From: Pyrrhosoma nymphula
Lineage: Eukaryota; Arthropoda; Insecta; Odonata; Coenagrionidae
Assembly: GCA_963573305.1 (NCBI GenBank)
Contig: OY754327.1
Span: 182,040,386 to 182,104,385 of the forward strand
Direction: 5' to 3'
Length of the DNA stretch: 64,000 nt
In this document: positions 61,401-64,000 of the stretch, piece by piece
Numbering within the stretch: the stretch's first letter is position 1
How the letters are laid out: the number at the start of each line of letters is the position of its first letter
Program-made: the position numbers and the translations under genes
Notes under the pieces: generated by a model
What the model was told of the DNA's origin: nothing
The model's database searches: none
What the model saw: only the letters and a program-made list of their open reading frames with translations

Positions 61401-61404
61401 TCAG
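10334..61404 (+). CDS. zip: Non-muscle myosin II heavy chain (zipper type), partial gene, 32 exons
   Basis: This gene encodes the actin-based motor heavy chain of non-muscle (cytoskeletal) myosin II, which hydrolyses ATP, binds two kinds of light chain and dimerises and forms filaments through its rod. It acts in cytokinesis, cell-shape change and cortical tension. The joined exons encode 1,709 residues. In order they show switch I (NDNSSRF/GKF), the GRDYVTKAQ loop, switch II and relay ([18 protein letters not shown]), the actin-binding helix (NPNFVRCIIPNHEKR), the SH2/SH1 cysteines ([16 protein letters not shown]), the converter, two IQ motifs and ~1,080 residues of heptad coiled coil. Every border is GT-AG and every phase joins. 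The wording is far closer to zipper than to muscle Mhc, and I see no cluster of mutually exclusive exons. The start codon and P-loop lie outside the window; the stop codon was not identified. Confidence 0.96.
10775..10937 (+). CDS. zip: Myosin exon 2: motor, after switch I
   Basis: The exon starts GKFIRINFDASGYIAGANIE, which completes switch I, and continues through YLLEKSRAIRQAKDERTFHI to SPEQK. The acceptor is TTGCAG. The donor GTGAGT follows the first base of a lysine codon (phase 1). The next intron is 277 bp. Confidence 0.95.
11215..11358 (+). CDS. zip: Myosin exon 3: motor, upper 50 kDa region
   Basis: The exon completes the split lysine codon, then reads EFILEDPKLYGFLTNGNLPV and VPGVDDVAEYHSTCKAMSIM. 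It ends one base into an alanine codon before GTTAGT. The wording differs from fly zipper mostly at variable positions. Confidence 0.94.
12803..13824. mobile_element. Non-autonomous DNA transposon, TA-flanked, about 30-bp inverted ends
   Basis: The left end runs TACCGTATAAACGCGTGTAA then GAGGCGCACCC; the right end is its inverted copy with one mismatch (CGAGTTTATACGGTA). TA stands on both outer sides, as for Tc1/mariner-type insertions. The GTGTAAGAGGCGCACCC motif recurs inside each end. The interior is GC-richer than the intron. A 203-codon minus-strand frame overlaps it but runs past the left end and shows no domain, so I do not call it a gene. Confidence 0.65.
14395..14495 (+). mobile_element. 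Possible retroposon 3' tail
   Basis: A short stretch with a TGTAAATGTG-type motif ends in an AAATAAATAAAAATAAAA tail, as some insect LINE/SINE 3' ends do. The 5' extent and family are unknown. Confidence 0.3.
15695..15909 (+). CDS. zip: Myosin exon 4: motor, actin-facing loop
   Basis: The exon reads AIFRIISAVMLFGNMKFKQE, then LPDNTVAQKVAHLLGLSVLE and GRDYVTKAQTREQ. The last part is the loop called the cardiomyopathy loop in vertebrate myosins. It ends in phase 0 at GTAAGG. Confidence 0.95.
15910..16602 (+). other. Intron 4 (693 bp)
   Basis: AT-rich sequence between two clear splice sites. I see no repeat or exon in it. Confidence 0.8.
16603..16755 (+). CDS. zip: Myosin exon 5: motor, switch II
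   Basis: The 51 residues start VEFAVEAISKACYERMFRWL, continue NRINRSLDRTKRQGASFIG and end [10 protein letters not shown], the switch II segment that senses the gamma-phosphate. The invariant Asp and Gly of DxAG are present. Phase 0 at both ends; donor GTGAGT. Confidence 0.96.
17595..18205 (+). pseudogene. NUMT: nuclear copy of mitochondrial 16S rRNA, interrupted
   Basis: The left part carries the conserved insect 16S (l-rRNA) text: GAACTCAGCAAA, then GCCTGTTGATCAAAAACATG (normally GCCTGTTTATC...), then CGGTATATTGACCGTGCAAA (17825-17844) and TTAATCATTAGACTTTTAA. The text breaks at a TTAA and resumes after 18163 with GGAGGCTGGAATGAAAGG, the next part of 16S. It lies inside a nuclear intron and carries substitutions at normally invariant sites, so it is not functional. 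The upstream AT-rich part also fits 16S, but the start is uncertain; the end near 18200 is also approximate. Confidence 0.85.
17870..18163. mobile_element. piggyBac-type MITE inserted in the NUMT
   Basis: TTAA flanks both sides (17866-17869 and 18164-18167). The ends are CCCATTCGCATCCAT and its inverted copy with one change. The interior carries two copies of GCGTACCAGTACGCTT-like sequence. The 294 bp have no coding frame. TTAA duplication and CCC-starting ends are the piggyBac signature. Confidence 0.8.
19777..19930. mobile_element. piggyBac-type MITE (154 bp)
   Basis: TTAA flanks both sides (19773-19776 and 19931-19934). The ends CACATTCAATGCGG and CCGCATTGAATGTG are perfect 14-bp inverted repeats. 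GGAGCACGTCAAT occurs twice in the left half. It is non-coding. Confidence 0.8.
20396..20566 (+). CDS. zip: Myosin exon 6: motor, relay helix
   Basis: The 57 residues start [20 protein letters not shown], the relay helix that couples switch II to the converter. They continue through FILEQEEYQREGIEWKFIDF and end LQPTIDLIDK. Phase 0 at both ends; donor GTAAGT. Confidence 0.96.
21180..21346 (+). mobile_element. Possible retroposon 3' end with (TTA)n tail
   Basis: The segment ends GACCAATAAAAC followed by four TTA units, a tail style of some insect non-LTR retroposons. Its 5' border and family cannot be told. Confidence 0.35.
21366..21491 (-). mobile_element. hAT terminal fragment 1
   Basis: Read on the minus strand it starts TAGGGATGAGCGGGATCCTG, a TAGGG-type hAT end, followed by GGAATTCCC-rich sequence. 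The opposite end is not found, so it seems truncated. Confidence 0.45.
21519..21635 (-). mobile_element. hAT terminal fragment 2 with internal palindromes
   Basis: Read on the minus strand it starts TAGGGCTGTGCGAGTCTTGA and then holds repeated TCGAGATTCGAGCGAGAT-like blocks in both orientations. The second end is missing or unrecognised. Confidence 0.45.
21956..22120 (+). CDS. zip: Myosin exon 7: motor, lower 50 kDa region
   Basis: The 55 residues start PMGIMALLDEECWFPKATDK and end DFAIIHYAGK. The acceptor is CATTAG and the donor GTAAGT, phase 0 at both ends. Confidence 0.96.
22121..22914 (+). other. Intron 7 (794 bp)
   Basis: AT-rich sequence with no repeat or exon that I can identify. Confidence 0.8.
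22915..23029 (+). CDS. zip: Myosin exon 8: motor, before loop 2
   Basis: The exon reads VDYSAAKWLMKNMDPLNENV, then SLLQSSQDPFVVHIWKD, and ends one base into an alanine codon before GTATGC. The next exon lies 5.3 kb away beyond a Tigger/piggyBac insertion. Confidence 0.95.
24086..26761 (+). mobile_element. piggyBac element, 2,676 bp, defective
   Basis: TTAA flanks both sides (24082-24085 and 26762-26765). The ends are CCCATTAATGCCCA and TGGGCATAAATGGG, inverted repeats with one mismatch. Subterminal palindromes with TTGGCAAC/GTTGCCAA lie near both ends. The full length and a recognisable transposase show this was an autonomous element, now broken. Confidence 0.92.
24637..26404 (+). pseudogene. 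piggyBac transposase pseudogene (DDE_Tnp_1_7 type)
   Basis: The N-terminal part reads SVNELIELLENSDKD with an acidic stretch and a basic KRRRK, then meets an in-frame TGA (24958-24960). The catalytic part is open from 25003 to 25674 and has the conserved DKKMIPYYGRHGSKQFI and GKPIRFGFKLW segments, with the first Asp kept. The frame then shifts; the second acidic site reads FENIFIS where the family has FDNFFTS, so Asp has become Glu. A second shift and several stops follow. EKMGGVDLHDKF holds the third Asp. The C-terminal Cys/His finger (CKVCGN...CKKY...LHPEC) is present but has Tyr for one Cys. It cannot make an active enzyme. Confidence 0.88.
28362..28665 (+). CDS. zip: Myosin exon 9: actin-binding region and SH helices
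   Basis: The exon reads AEIVGMAQQALTDTQFGART, then MFRTVSQLYKEQLAKLM and NTNPNFVRCIIPNHEKRAG. It ends with [20 protein letters not shown] and FQEFRQ. Both reactive cysteines (SH2 and SH1) are present. The donor splits an arginine codon (phase 2). Confidence 0.96.
28666..28997 (+). other. Intron 9 (332 bp)
   Basis: Plain AT-rich intron between phase-2 splice sites. Confidence 0.85.
28998..29067 (+). CDS. zip: Myosin exon 10: converter
   Basis: The short exon finishes the arginine codon and reads YELLTPNVIPKGFMDGKKAC to EKM. Acceptor ATTTCAG, donor GTAAGG, ending in phase 0. The next intron is 114 bp. Confidence 0.94.
29182..29342 (+). CDS. zip: Myosin exon 11: converter end and IQ motif 1
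   Basis: The exon reads IMALELDPNLYRVGQSKIFF, then RAGVLAHLEEERDYKITDLI and the start of IQ motif 1, NFQAFCRGFLAR, the essential light chain site. The donor GTTAGT leaves two bases of an arginine codon. Confidence 0.95.
29343..29903 (+). other. Intron 11 (561 bp)
   Basis: Plain sequence; nothing recognised. Confidence 0.8.
29904..30030 (+). CDS. zip: Myosin exon 12: IQ motif 2 and head-rod junction
   Basis: The exon reads RNYQKRLQQLNAIRIIQRNC, then AAYLKLRNWQWWRLYTKVKP and LLQ. This is the regulatory light chain site with its Trp-rich hook. The proline in KVKPLL marks the start of the coiled coil. Acceptor TATAG, donor GTATCT. Confidence 0.95.
30130..30243 (+). CDS. zip: Myosin exon 13: start of rod (S2)
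   Basis: The 38 residues begin VTKQEEKLVQKEDELKQIRE and are charged and heptad-like. Phase 0 at both ends. A 99-bp intron precedes and a 211-bp intron follows. Confidence 0.93.
30455..30661 (+). CDS. zip: Myosin exon 14: rod
   Basis: The 69 residues read ALEEKNMLAEQLQAETELCA, then RKQELEEILHDMETRLEEEE and end KKKLQLNIQ. The acceptor is the weaker TTTAAG; the donor is GTATGC. The reading continues in phase from exon 13. Confidence 0.93.
30662..32121 (+). other. Intron 14 (1.46 kb)
   Basis: AT-rich sequence without a recognisable element or exon. Confidence 0.75.
32122..32250 (+). CDS. zip: Myosin exon 15: rod
   Basis: The 43 residues read DLEEQLEEEEAGRQKLHLEK, then VQCDAKIKKLEEDLALSDD to NQK. 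Phase 0 at both ends. The following intron is 107 bp. Confidence 0.94.
32358..32494 (+). CDS. zip: Myosin exon 16: rod
   Basis: The exon reads LLKEKKLLDERTSDLSQALA, then EEEEKAKHLSKLKAKHESTI and GELEE. The donor GTATGT splits an arginine codon (phase 2). Confidence 0.94.
32495..33274 (+). other. Intron 16 (780 bp)
   Basis: Plain AT-rich intron; nothing recognised. Confidence 0.8.
33275..33380 (+). CDS. zip: Myosin exon 17: rod
   Basis: The exon finishes the arginine codon and reads LLKEHQMRQEMDRGKRKMET to NDVKEQLNERKSQ. The donor is GTAAGA; the following intron is only 84 bp. Confidence 0.94.
33465..33599 (+). CDS. zip: Myosin exon 18: rod
   Basis: The 45 residues read VEELQLQLGKREEELTQAMM, then KIDEEGAGKAQSQKALREL and ESQLAE. 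The donor GTTGGT is weak, but this border keeps the frame to exon 19. Confidence 0.93.
33600..34231 (+). other. Intron 18 (632 bp) with 166-bp tandem duplication
   Basis: More than half of the intron is the duplication at 33859-34190, which ends about 40 bases before the acceptor of exon 19. Confidence 0.85.
33859..34190. repeat. Exact tandem duplication, period 166 bp
   Basis: Two units (33859-34024 and 34025-34190) start ATAATTCAGTGAGTTCCTTA and end ATGGTGGAAA. I find no difference between them by eye, so the event is recent or the assembly is collapsed or expanded here. Confidence 0.93.
34232..34387 (+). CDS. zip: Myosin exon 19: rod
   Basis: The 52 residues read LQEDLDAEKAARGKAEKQKR, then DLNEELEALKNELLDSLDTT and AAQQELRTKREQ, a highly conserved rod segment. 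Phase 0 at both ends. Confidence 0.95.
34388..34785 (+). other. Intron 19 (398 bp)
   Basis: Plain intron; nothing recognised. Confidence 0.8.
34786..34914 (+). CDS. zip: Myosin exon 20: rod
   Basis: The 43 residues read ELATLKKTLEEDTTVHESQL, then QEMRHKHGQELAAINEQMES and VKK. The donor is GTGAAG. Confidence 0.94.
34915..35437 (+). other. Intron 20 (523 bp)
   Basis: Plain intron ending in a long pyrimidine tract; nothing recognised. Confidence 0.8.
35438..35749 (+). CDS. zip: Myosin exon 21: rod, longest exon
   Basis: The 104 residues start TKLALEKAKQALEAETADLA, include RRRKQAEAQLAESLAKLSDA and end AAATMETQLGEVQ. Acceptor CATCAG, donor GTGAAT. The base composition is clearly GC-richer than the flanking introns. 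Confidence 0.95.
35750..36206 (+). other. Intron 21 (457 bp)
   Basis: Plain AT-rich intron; nothing recognised. Confidence 0.8.
36207..36338 (+). CDS. zip: Myosin exon 22: rod
   Basis: The 44 residues read GQLEEETRQKLALSSKLRQL, then ESEKEALHEQLEDEEEQKAN to LEKQ. Phase 0 at both ends; a 311-bp plain intron follows. Confidence 0.94.
36650..36751 (+). CDS. zip: Myosin exon 23: rod
   Basis: The 34 residues read VVALTVQAAEAKKKAEEEAE, then LVTQLEEAKKRMTK. Acceptor TTCCAAG, donor GTAATT. A 174-bp intron follows. Confidence 0.93.
36926..37111 (+). CDS. zip: Myosin exon 24: rod
   Basis: The 62 residues read DIESLQRQTEELQAANDKLD, then KSKKKVQAELEDTNIELEDQ and LEKKQRNFDKVLAEEK. Phase 0 at both ends; donor GTTAGG. 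Confidence 0.95.
37112..38335 (+). other. Intron 24 (1.2 kb) with a TTAA-type MITE
   Basis: The MITE is at 37215-37373; the rest shows no further element. Two open frames of 79-131 codons lie in it, with no domain and no conserved text. Confidence 0.75.
37215..37373. mobile_element. piggyBac-type MITE (159 bp)
   Basis: TTAA flanks both sides (37211-37214 and 37374-37377). The ends CCCTTTCAGAGCGGA and TCCGCACTGAAAGGG are inverted repeats with one mismatch. It is non-coding. Confidence 0.8.
38336..38530 (+). CDS. zip: Myosin exon 25: rod
   Basis: The 65 residues read AVQEVVANERDAAEREAREK, then ETKVLSLTRELEQSAEKVEE and end ELDELVNSQGTADKN. Phase 0 at both ends; donor GTAAGT. The next exon is 5 kb away. 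Confidence 0.95.
39654..39873. mobile_element. Foldback insertion with 12-bp target duplication
   Basis: ATGCACTTACGG stands directly on both sides (39642-39653 and 39874-39885). The insert contains a near-perfect palindrome of ~90-bp arms (39695-39876, overlapping the right duplication), centred at CTGG|CCAG (39786/39787). The arms hold GATACGCCGTATCGAAACCG and a TATATTTTATTTTGTGGAAC motif. A 12-bp duplication is more typical of target-primed retroposons than of cut-and-paste elements. It might be a head-to-head pair of retroposon or Penelope-like fragments; that part is inference. Confidence 0.6.
40857..41265. mobile_element. MITE with about 130-bp inverted ends and 8-bp target duplication
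   Basis: ATAGTGCC flanks both sides (40849-40856 and 41266-41273). The ends start CATGGATATAGATATGGATT and the inverted copy continues with few changes and small gaps for ~130 bp, including CACGACCCGCACGGTTGCAG. Only ~140 bp lie between the arms, without a coding frame. The 8-bp duplication fits hAT- or P-type elements. Confidence 0.85.
43565..43729 (+). CDS. zip: Myosin exon 26: rod
   Basis: The 55 residues read VMELERAKRVLESQLAEQKA, then QTEEIEDELQFTEDAKLRLE and VNMQALRTQFERDLQ, strongly conserved. Phase 0 at both ends; donor GTGAGT. Confidence 0.95.
43730..45517 (+). other. Intron 26 (1.8 kb)
   Basis: AT-rich sequence; no element or exon recognised. Confidence 0.75.
45518..45727 (+). CDS. 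zip: Myosin exon 27: rod
   Basis: The 70 residues read AKEEQAEDKRRGLLKQLRDI, then EAELEDERKQRTAALASRKK and end DDALKQLKKLQ. Acceptor CATCAG, donor GTTAGT, phase 0 at both ends. Confidence 0.95.
46473..46571. repeat. Foldback repeat, about 38-bp arms
   Basis: TTTATTACATCGAGGAAACT on the left recurs inverted on the right with one mismatch. The TGTGGTTTGTAAAA block appears twice in direct order near the right arm. It is non-coding. Confidence 0.75.
46646..48703. mobile_element. hAT-like element, decayed
   Basis: The left end starts TAGTGTTGTGGTCAGGATTG, the right end read inverted starts TAGTGATAGGTTGAATCTAA, and both continue into GATTCGA/GATTTG-rich sequence. ATTATATT and ATTGAATT outside match at 6 of 8 positions. 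I see no transposase frame. Confidence 0.45.
47385..47526. mobile_element. Tigger fragment (right end), relative of element D
   Basis: It aligns by eye to 28045-28184: TCAATCATAT, TTCAGGAAATAATTTT, TTAATAAACCAC and a GCGGGGGTCT end. The matching left end is not seen nearby. Confidence 0.5.
48747..48964 (+). CDS. zip: Myosin exon 28: rod
   Basis: The exon reads VQVKDSQRDAEEARVARDEM, then LKSLEAELAQLGEDLASAER and ERDELQEEIGSSANK. The donor is taken at GTTGGT after ATG, splitting a Trp codon (phase 2), which joins exon 29 as NKWTLIADEKRR. Confidence 0.92.
48965..49555 (+). other. Intron 28 (591 bp)
   Basis: Plain intron; nothing recognised. Confidence 0.8.
49556..49698 (+). CDS. zip: Myosin exon 29: rod
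   Basis: The exon reads TLIADEKRRLEARIATLEEE, then LEEEQTNSEMLLDRARKANL and SLEQLTT. It ends one base into the next codon at GTAAGT (phase 1). Confidence 0.95.
49797..49925 (-). mobile_element. tRNA-derived SINE, minus strand
   Basis: Read on the minus strand it has an A-box-like TGGTGTAACTGG and a B-box-like GGCTCGAATCC spaced as in a tRNA, then a tail ending CACTGTCTTTGGTGTAC. The split promoter boxes show a tRNA origin. It is not a foldable tRNA gene: the acceptor stem does not pair. Confidence 0.6.
50066..50146 (+). repeat. Palindrome joined to an inverted second SINE tail
   Basis: TTGACAAATTTCCAATCATT and its inverted copy meet around GC at 50066-50107. Directly after, 50108-50146 repeats the tail of the SINE at 49797-49925 in opposite orientation (CACTGTCTTTGGTGTA). 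Confidence 0.6.
50578..50682 (-). mobile_element. tRNA-like SINE relic
   Basis: On the minus strand GTAGCAGCATGTTCATCTGC precedes a B-box-like TAGTTTGATTCCC. Only the head is recognisable. Confidence 0.35.
51875..51975 (-). mobile_element. tRNA-derived SINE, minus strand
   Basis: On the minus strand TAGCTCACCTGGTTAAAGCA resembles a tRNA D-arm with its A box, followed by a degraded B box. Its tail shares the GTGAAATT and CTTGACTG blocks with the SINE at 49797-49925. Confidence 0.5.
51995..52160 (+). mobile_element. tRNA-derived SINE, plus strand, with CTTAT-type tail
   Basis: AATAGTTAAAGCATTTGCCA and GGATCTGGGTGAACAAA are tRNA-like; the 3' end reads AATAAATCTTATCTTATCTT. It sits head to head with the minus-strand copy at 51875-51975. 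Confidence 0.5.
52329..52518 (+). CDS. zip: Myosin exon 30: rod
   Basis: The exon completes an Asp codon and reads LATERSSTQKLESHRMLLER, then QNKELKAKLAELETSQRTKT and SKISNLEEQLEAEA. The acceptor is ATATAG; the donor GTAAGT leaves two bases of a Lys codon. A 198-bp intron follows. Confidence 0.94.
52717..52834 (+). CDS. zip: Myosin exon 31: rod
   Basis: The exon completes the Lys codon and reads ERLAQQKSNRKLDKKLKELL, then MTLEDERRQTDQYKEQVEK. It ends in phase 0 at GTGAGT, before the 8.4-kb transposon-filled intron. Confidence 0.94.
53370..53945 (-). pseudogene. Tigger transposase pseudogene of element B
   Basis: The minus strand first shows a DNA-binding HTH-like start (EEKINIVQSLSN...LDIPGSTWNT), then the catalytic beginning as FNEYETGLFFNNATQKTL, where the family has NADETGLF: the first catalytic Asp is now Tyr. 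A stop and a frame shift follow. In the next frame SCHGAKLSKGRLTVLLGANP and EKSKNPHCFKNIKK are still readable. The remainder of the DDE domain is missing. Confidence 0.75.
54392..57187. mobile_element. Tigger element C, innermost layer of the nest
   Basis: The left end CAGTAAAACCTCTTTATATC follows TA (54390-54391). The right end reads inverted CAGTAAAACCTCTACCTAGT and is followed by TA (57188-57189). At 2,796 bp it is close to full length, with its transposase on the minus strand. Confidence 0.88.
54702..56150 (-). pseudogene. Tigger transposase pseudogene of element C, near full length
   Basis: It starts MDLTNPRKRRLLKTESKLAI and has a first HTH (KRKIDIAETFGISPSTLTSI), then an in-frame TAA at 56010-56012. 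The CENP-B-type second HTH follows (LDKHVFDWLMEARARNIPIS). The frame shifts near 55825 and the catalytic domain is open to about 55150: NADEAGFFYLLPDRTLS, LLIDQCEAH and PPNTTSRLQPLDQG hold the three Asp of the DDD triad, with 31 residues between the second and third. A second shift near 55150 leads into an acidic C-terminus with an E/D run. One stop and two shifts make it inactive, but it is the youngest copy of the nest. Confidence 0.88.
58439..58757 (+). repeat. Tandem duplication inside the hAT element
   Basis: Two units of ~140 bp (about 58439-58580 and 58619-58757), separated by ~40 bp, share GGAAAAATACGTCTCT, CCATTGAAATGAAACAACTC and CTTCAAATCCGTAG. They encode related peptides (IEMKQLKAAIHAC twice), in a frame of 132 codons from 58214. 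I recognise no family. Confidence 0.7.
58755..58917. mobile_element. Small hAT MITE (163 bp)
   Basis: The left end CAGGGATTCCCAAACT and right end AGTTTGGGAAACCCTG are inverted repeats with one mismatch. CCGTAGCA (58747-58754) and CTGTAGCA (58918-58925) form an 8-bp duplication with one mismatch. The end sequence is the well-known CAGGGTTCCCAAACT style of hAT elements. Confidence 0.8.
59760..60311 (-). pseudogene. Tigger transposase remnant of element A
   Basis: The minus strand starts MSNVSSYSSIKGAKQKHRTL followed by TIAEK, the usual Tigger opening. It then shifts frame to SSTIYDSKKQKEKILKF and again to ESDTKKGMVVRKTMKEG. Only the N-terminal DNA-binding part is left, with at least two shifts. 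Confidence 0.75.
61241..61404 (+). CDS. zip: Myosin exon 32: end of rod
   Basis: The exon reads VNNRVKALKRQLDEAEEEIS, then REKAQKRKYQREIEDMTESH and SRELTNLKNRLR, the last conserved rod segment. The donor GTATGT leaves two bases of an Arg codon (phase 2). The exon that should follow holds the short non-helical tail and the stop codon. Confidence 0.95.
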
Positions 61405-64000
61405 GTATGTGCACTACTTATTATGCATATGATATATGTATCGATTGACCAATGGCTCTTTTCATCACAGAAGCTGAAGCCAATACTTGGGCTTGCAACT
61501 AATAGGGCTATCGGCCCAATCTCTCATTCCTTCATCAATCCCTTCTTGACCATTAACAATTTCCTTTAAAGTTTATAGTTTTCAGATATTGATTAAAATT
61601 CATTCTCATTGTTGGAAAAATATCTACCAACTGAACCAGGGTCAATTTATTTGGCTATGAAAATGAGCTATTTATAGTAACAGCTTTTAAAAGTAAGTAA
61701 TGACTGATTATCAAGTGATTGTGGGTCAATGAGGGGTTGGTGGAGTTGGTCCTTGATTTATTTTTATGTAAATAGAAACCAGTCTGTAAATTCTGAATAT
61801 TGTAATTTACCACAAATCCTTTCACTGTGAAAATAATTCATAGGCATTTTTTGCCGGAATAATTCTAGTTGTTTGATGCTTATTTTTATGAGATACTTAT
61901 TCTTGGGTAAGTACACAGTTTTCAGAGAGGAACTAGATTATTTTAAACCCAAATTTGGTAGGTAGTCATTCTTTTACATATTTTAACCACAAATATTTTC
62001 ATTCTCATCCAGTGGACATTGTTATGTTATATTTGTGTATTGCAGTCCTTTGCTGCAGTTCTGGCTATGGCATTCTATCAAAAAATTACCTTTTCAGTGT
62101 TTTTATGGCAGCTTATGGTTATGGCTCTTACCATGATTGTGAATGAGAATAAATCTTTTTAGTATATTTCTTTTAGAAGCACGTTTTGGAGCAAGTAGTA
62201 GTTATCGTGCATTTGGTTTATGCCTGTACTTTTCAAATTTCCTATGGGCTGATCAATCTTTGGCTGTATATGGTTTCATAAGTGAAATTTTGGTCTAGTG
62301 AAGCAGAGAAGTGATGCATGAAATTTAGAATGAGTAATAATGTTTATTCCTGTGAAATGGCCAGTAATGCATTTAATTCTTGATCTAGCTGTTAATAAGG
62401 TGTATTTCCAGTGTATTTCCAGTGTATTCTGTATCCTACAAGTTAAGTACTATGTATTTAAACAATATTTGTTTGGTCTAAAGGTTCATTTGTCAAAGTA
62501 TTCAGTCTTTGGGCATCTTTGGAGATAGTTTCATCCTTTCTTCTGAAAATTTTGTGTTAGTGAAATGGAAGTTGTTTGAATTCTAATTTTTTGCTAAACC
62601 TATTGTTAACTCCTGGTATATGCATTGAATGTGCACCTTCAAAAGGTTGCTAGTGAATAAAACTTATTGGATCAAGTCATCTTCTAAAATACGAAGGAGG
62701 AGAGCTAACTTTCTGAAGTTTTCTCAAAATAGGCATCTATCATATCTCATTGCTCATATTGTTGGCAATTTTCTTGATAAGTAAGACTTCATTATGAAAG
62801 TGAAGTAAGGCTCATAATTATAATGTAAAAAGGCTAATAATAAATGGACATTTGAGCTAAATTCATTTCAAGTGTGTTGCCCTAAATCAATTCATATGGG
62901 AACTTATGAAAAAATCATGGAAGTTGTCTTGTCATCAATGGTAAATTTATTGCTTTTTGTGCCTTGCGAAAAGGTGATTGACATTCATTGCCAGAATATT
63001 AAATCTTGTTAACCTTTATTTGATTCATTAGTAGAATTATTAGAAAAGTTTTCTTCCATATTCAAAATTTTTGTGTGACACTTCTTGTTTTTTTTGCTGA
63101 CACCAACAAGTTTCTAATAGAAGGAACACTGTAAAACTTTAAACTTCTATCTATTCTCAATACAGCTTTTACCATCTTGTGCTCAGTATATTATTTCTTC
63201 TTGTGTCTTTGATATCAAATATCTTGTATTCAGTAAGAATTGCAAAAGACACTGAACTTCACTCTGAACTTCACCTCCACAGCTTCTTTGCATTCATTTT
63301 GAACGATAGGATAAAGTATTAGTGGTCACACTGCATCTCACTCCTAATTTATTTTCTCATTATACAAGCGGAATCAATTAAGTCACCCATAGCCTTTATT
63401 TCTTATTAGTGTTTTGTTTGCTATTTATTTCTTCAGGCAGCTGTCAGAGTTCACCACTCTGTGTTTTTTGTTTGAATAGTTGATGAAAGTTGAATTATTG
63501 GTCTATTTTCAGTGGAAATCAATCATAGCTATCACAAGACAGTGCAAGGTAAGCGCTGCTTCTGCCATTGATGTGGGTGTTAACTAATGTCAACTAATGT
63601 GAGCCCTTATCATTGTCCTGCATGTAGAATTTTGCCTTGGGAGGAAGAGTTAGCTGTGCCTTTGGAAACACCCTTATTTTCTGGCAGTTTTTATTTGGTG
63701 TCTATTGTTATCATATTTGTGTGTTTAATCTTCCAAAATATGTAAATATGTAGTTCAATGAGGAATACTTATGTTGCCATTCCCCATAAGTGTCCTTGTA
63801 ATCCTACCTGATTTAAACCATGACTTGAATATGACTAAGGTAGAAAATCAATTTTATAACGTGCAGTGTTCTAGTGGAGGTAATAGCTCAGCTCCATCAT
63901 AATTTCTTTTTTATCTATGTTCTTAGCTTTTCTGGTTTCTGAAAGGAGATTTCTTCCCCTCATTTTATTTCATATATTTTAAGGCAAACTTTACATCTAT
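61405..64000 (+). other. Intron 32 (start) or unrecognised 3' region
   Basis: No exon with a zipper-like Gly/Ser-rich tail was found. One phase-compatible candidate exon lies at 63437-63479 but has no conserved text. The rest is AT-rich sequence with no element I can name. Confidence 0.6.

Noticed and set aside
63511..63550. Mini-exon between TTTTCAG and GTAAGC
   Set aside because: Its phase does not fit exon 32 except with an immediate stop, and the peptide is not conserved.

Overview
The window is part of one large eukaryotic gene seen on the + strand: the heavy chain of non-muscle myosin II (zipper type). I place 32 internal coding exons between 10334 and 61404, all with GT-AG borders and matching phases. 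Together they encode 1,709 residues, running from switch I of the motor to the end of the coiled-coil rod. The exons for the first ~220-230 residues (SH3-like fold, P-loop) are not found and should lie left of base 1, so the first 10.3 kb is intron. The last exon, for the short non-helical tail, was not found with confidence in 61405-64000. The protein reads like insect zipper, and the AT-rich introns full of DNA transposons fit an insect or other arthropod with a large genome. I cannot name the species.

Layout. 1-10333: intron with a few small repeats. 10334-30030: motor, converter and both IQ motifs (exons 1-12), separated by introns of up to 5.3 kb. 30130-61404: rod exons 13-32, some in tight clusters (30130-38530), others far apart (43565, 45518, 48747, 52329, 61241). 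The largest visible intron (52835-61240, 8.4 kb) is almost wholly a nest of transposons. 61405-64000: unexplained sequence, presumably the last intron.

The introns hold most of the novelty. They contain: a transposon nest four levels deep (Tigger > hAT > Tigger/pogo > Tigger), all transposases broken; a piggyBac element inside another Tigger; a nuclear copy of mitochondrial 16S rRNA split by a piggyBac-type MITE; two more TTAA-flanked MITEs; a pair of CATGG-ended elements with 8-bp target duplications (59 and 409 bp); a 220-bp foldback insertion with a 12-bp target duplication and a degenerate hammerhead-like core; tRNA-derived SINEs partly in inverted pairs; and two clean tandem duplications. 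I see no other intact protein-coding gene, no operon-like system and no CRISPR. None of this is evidence of an undescribed biochemical system; the transposon biology is the part worth following up.
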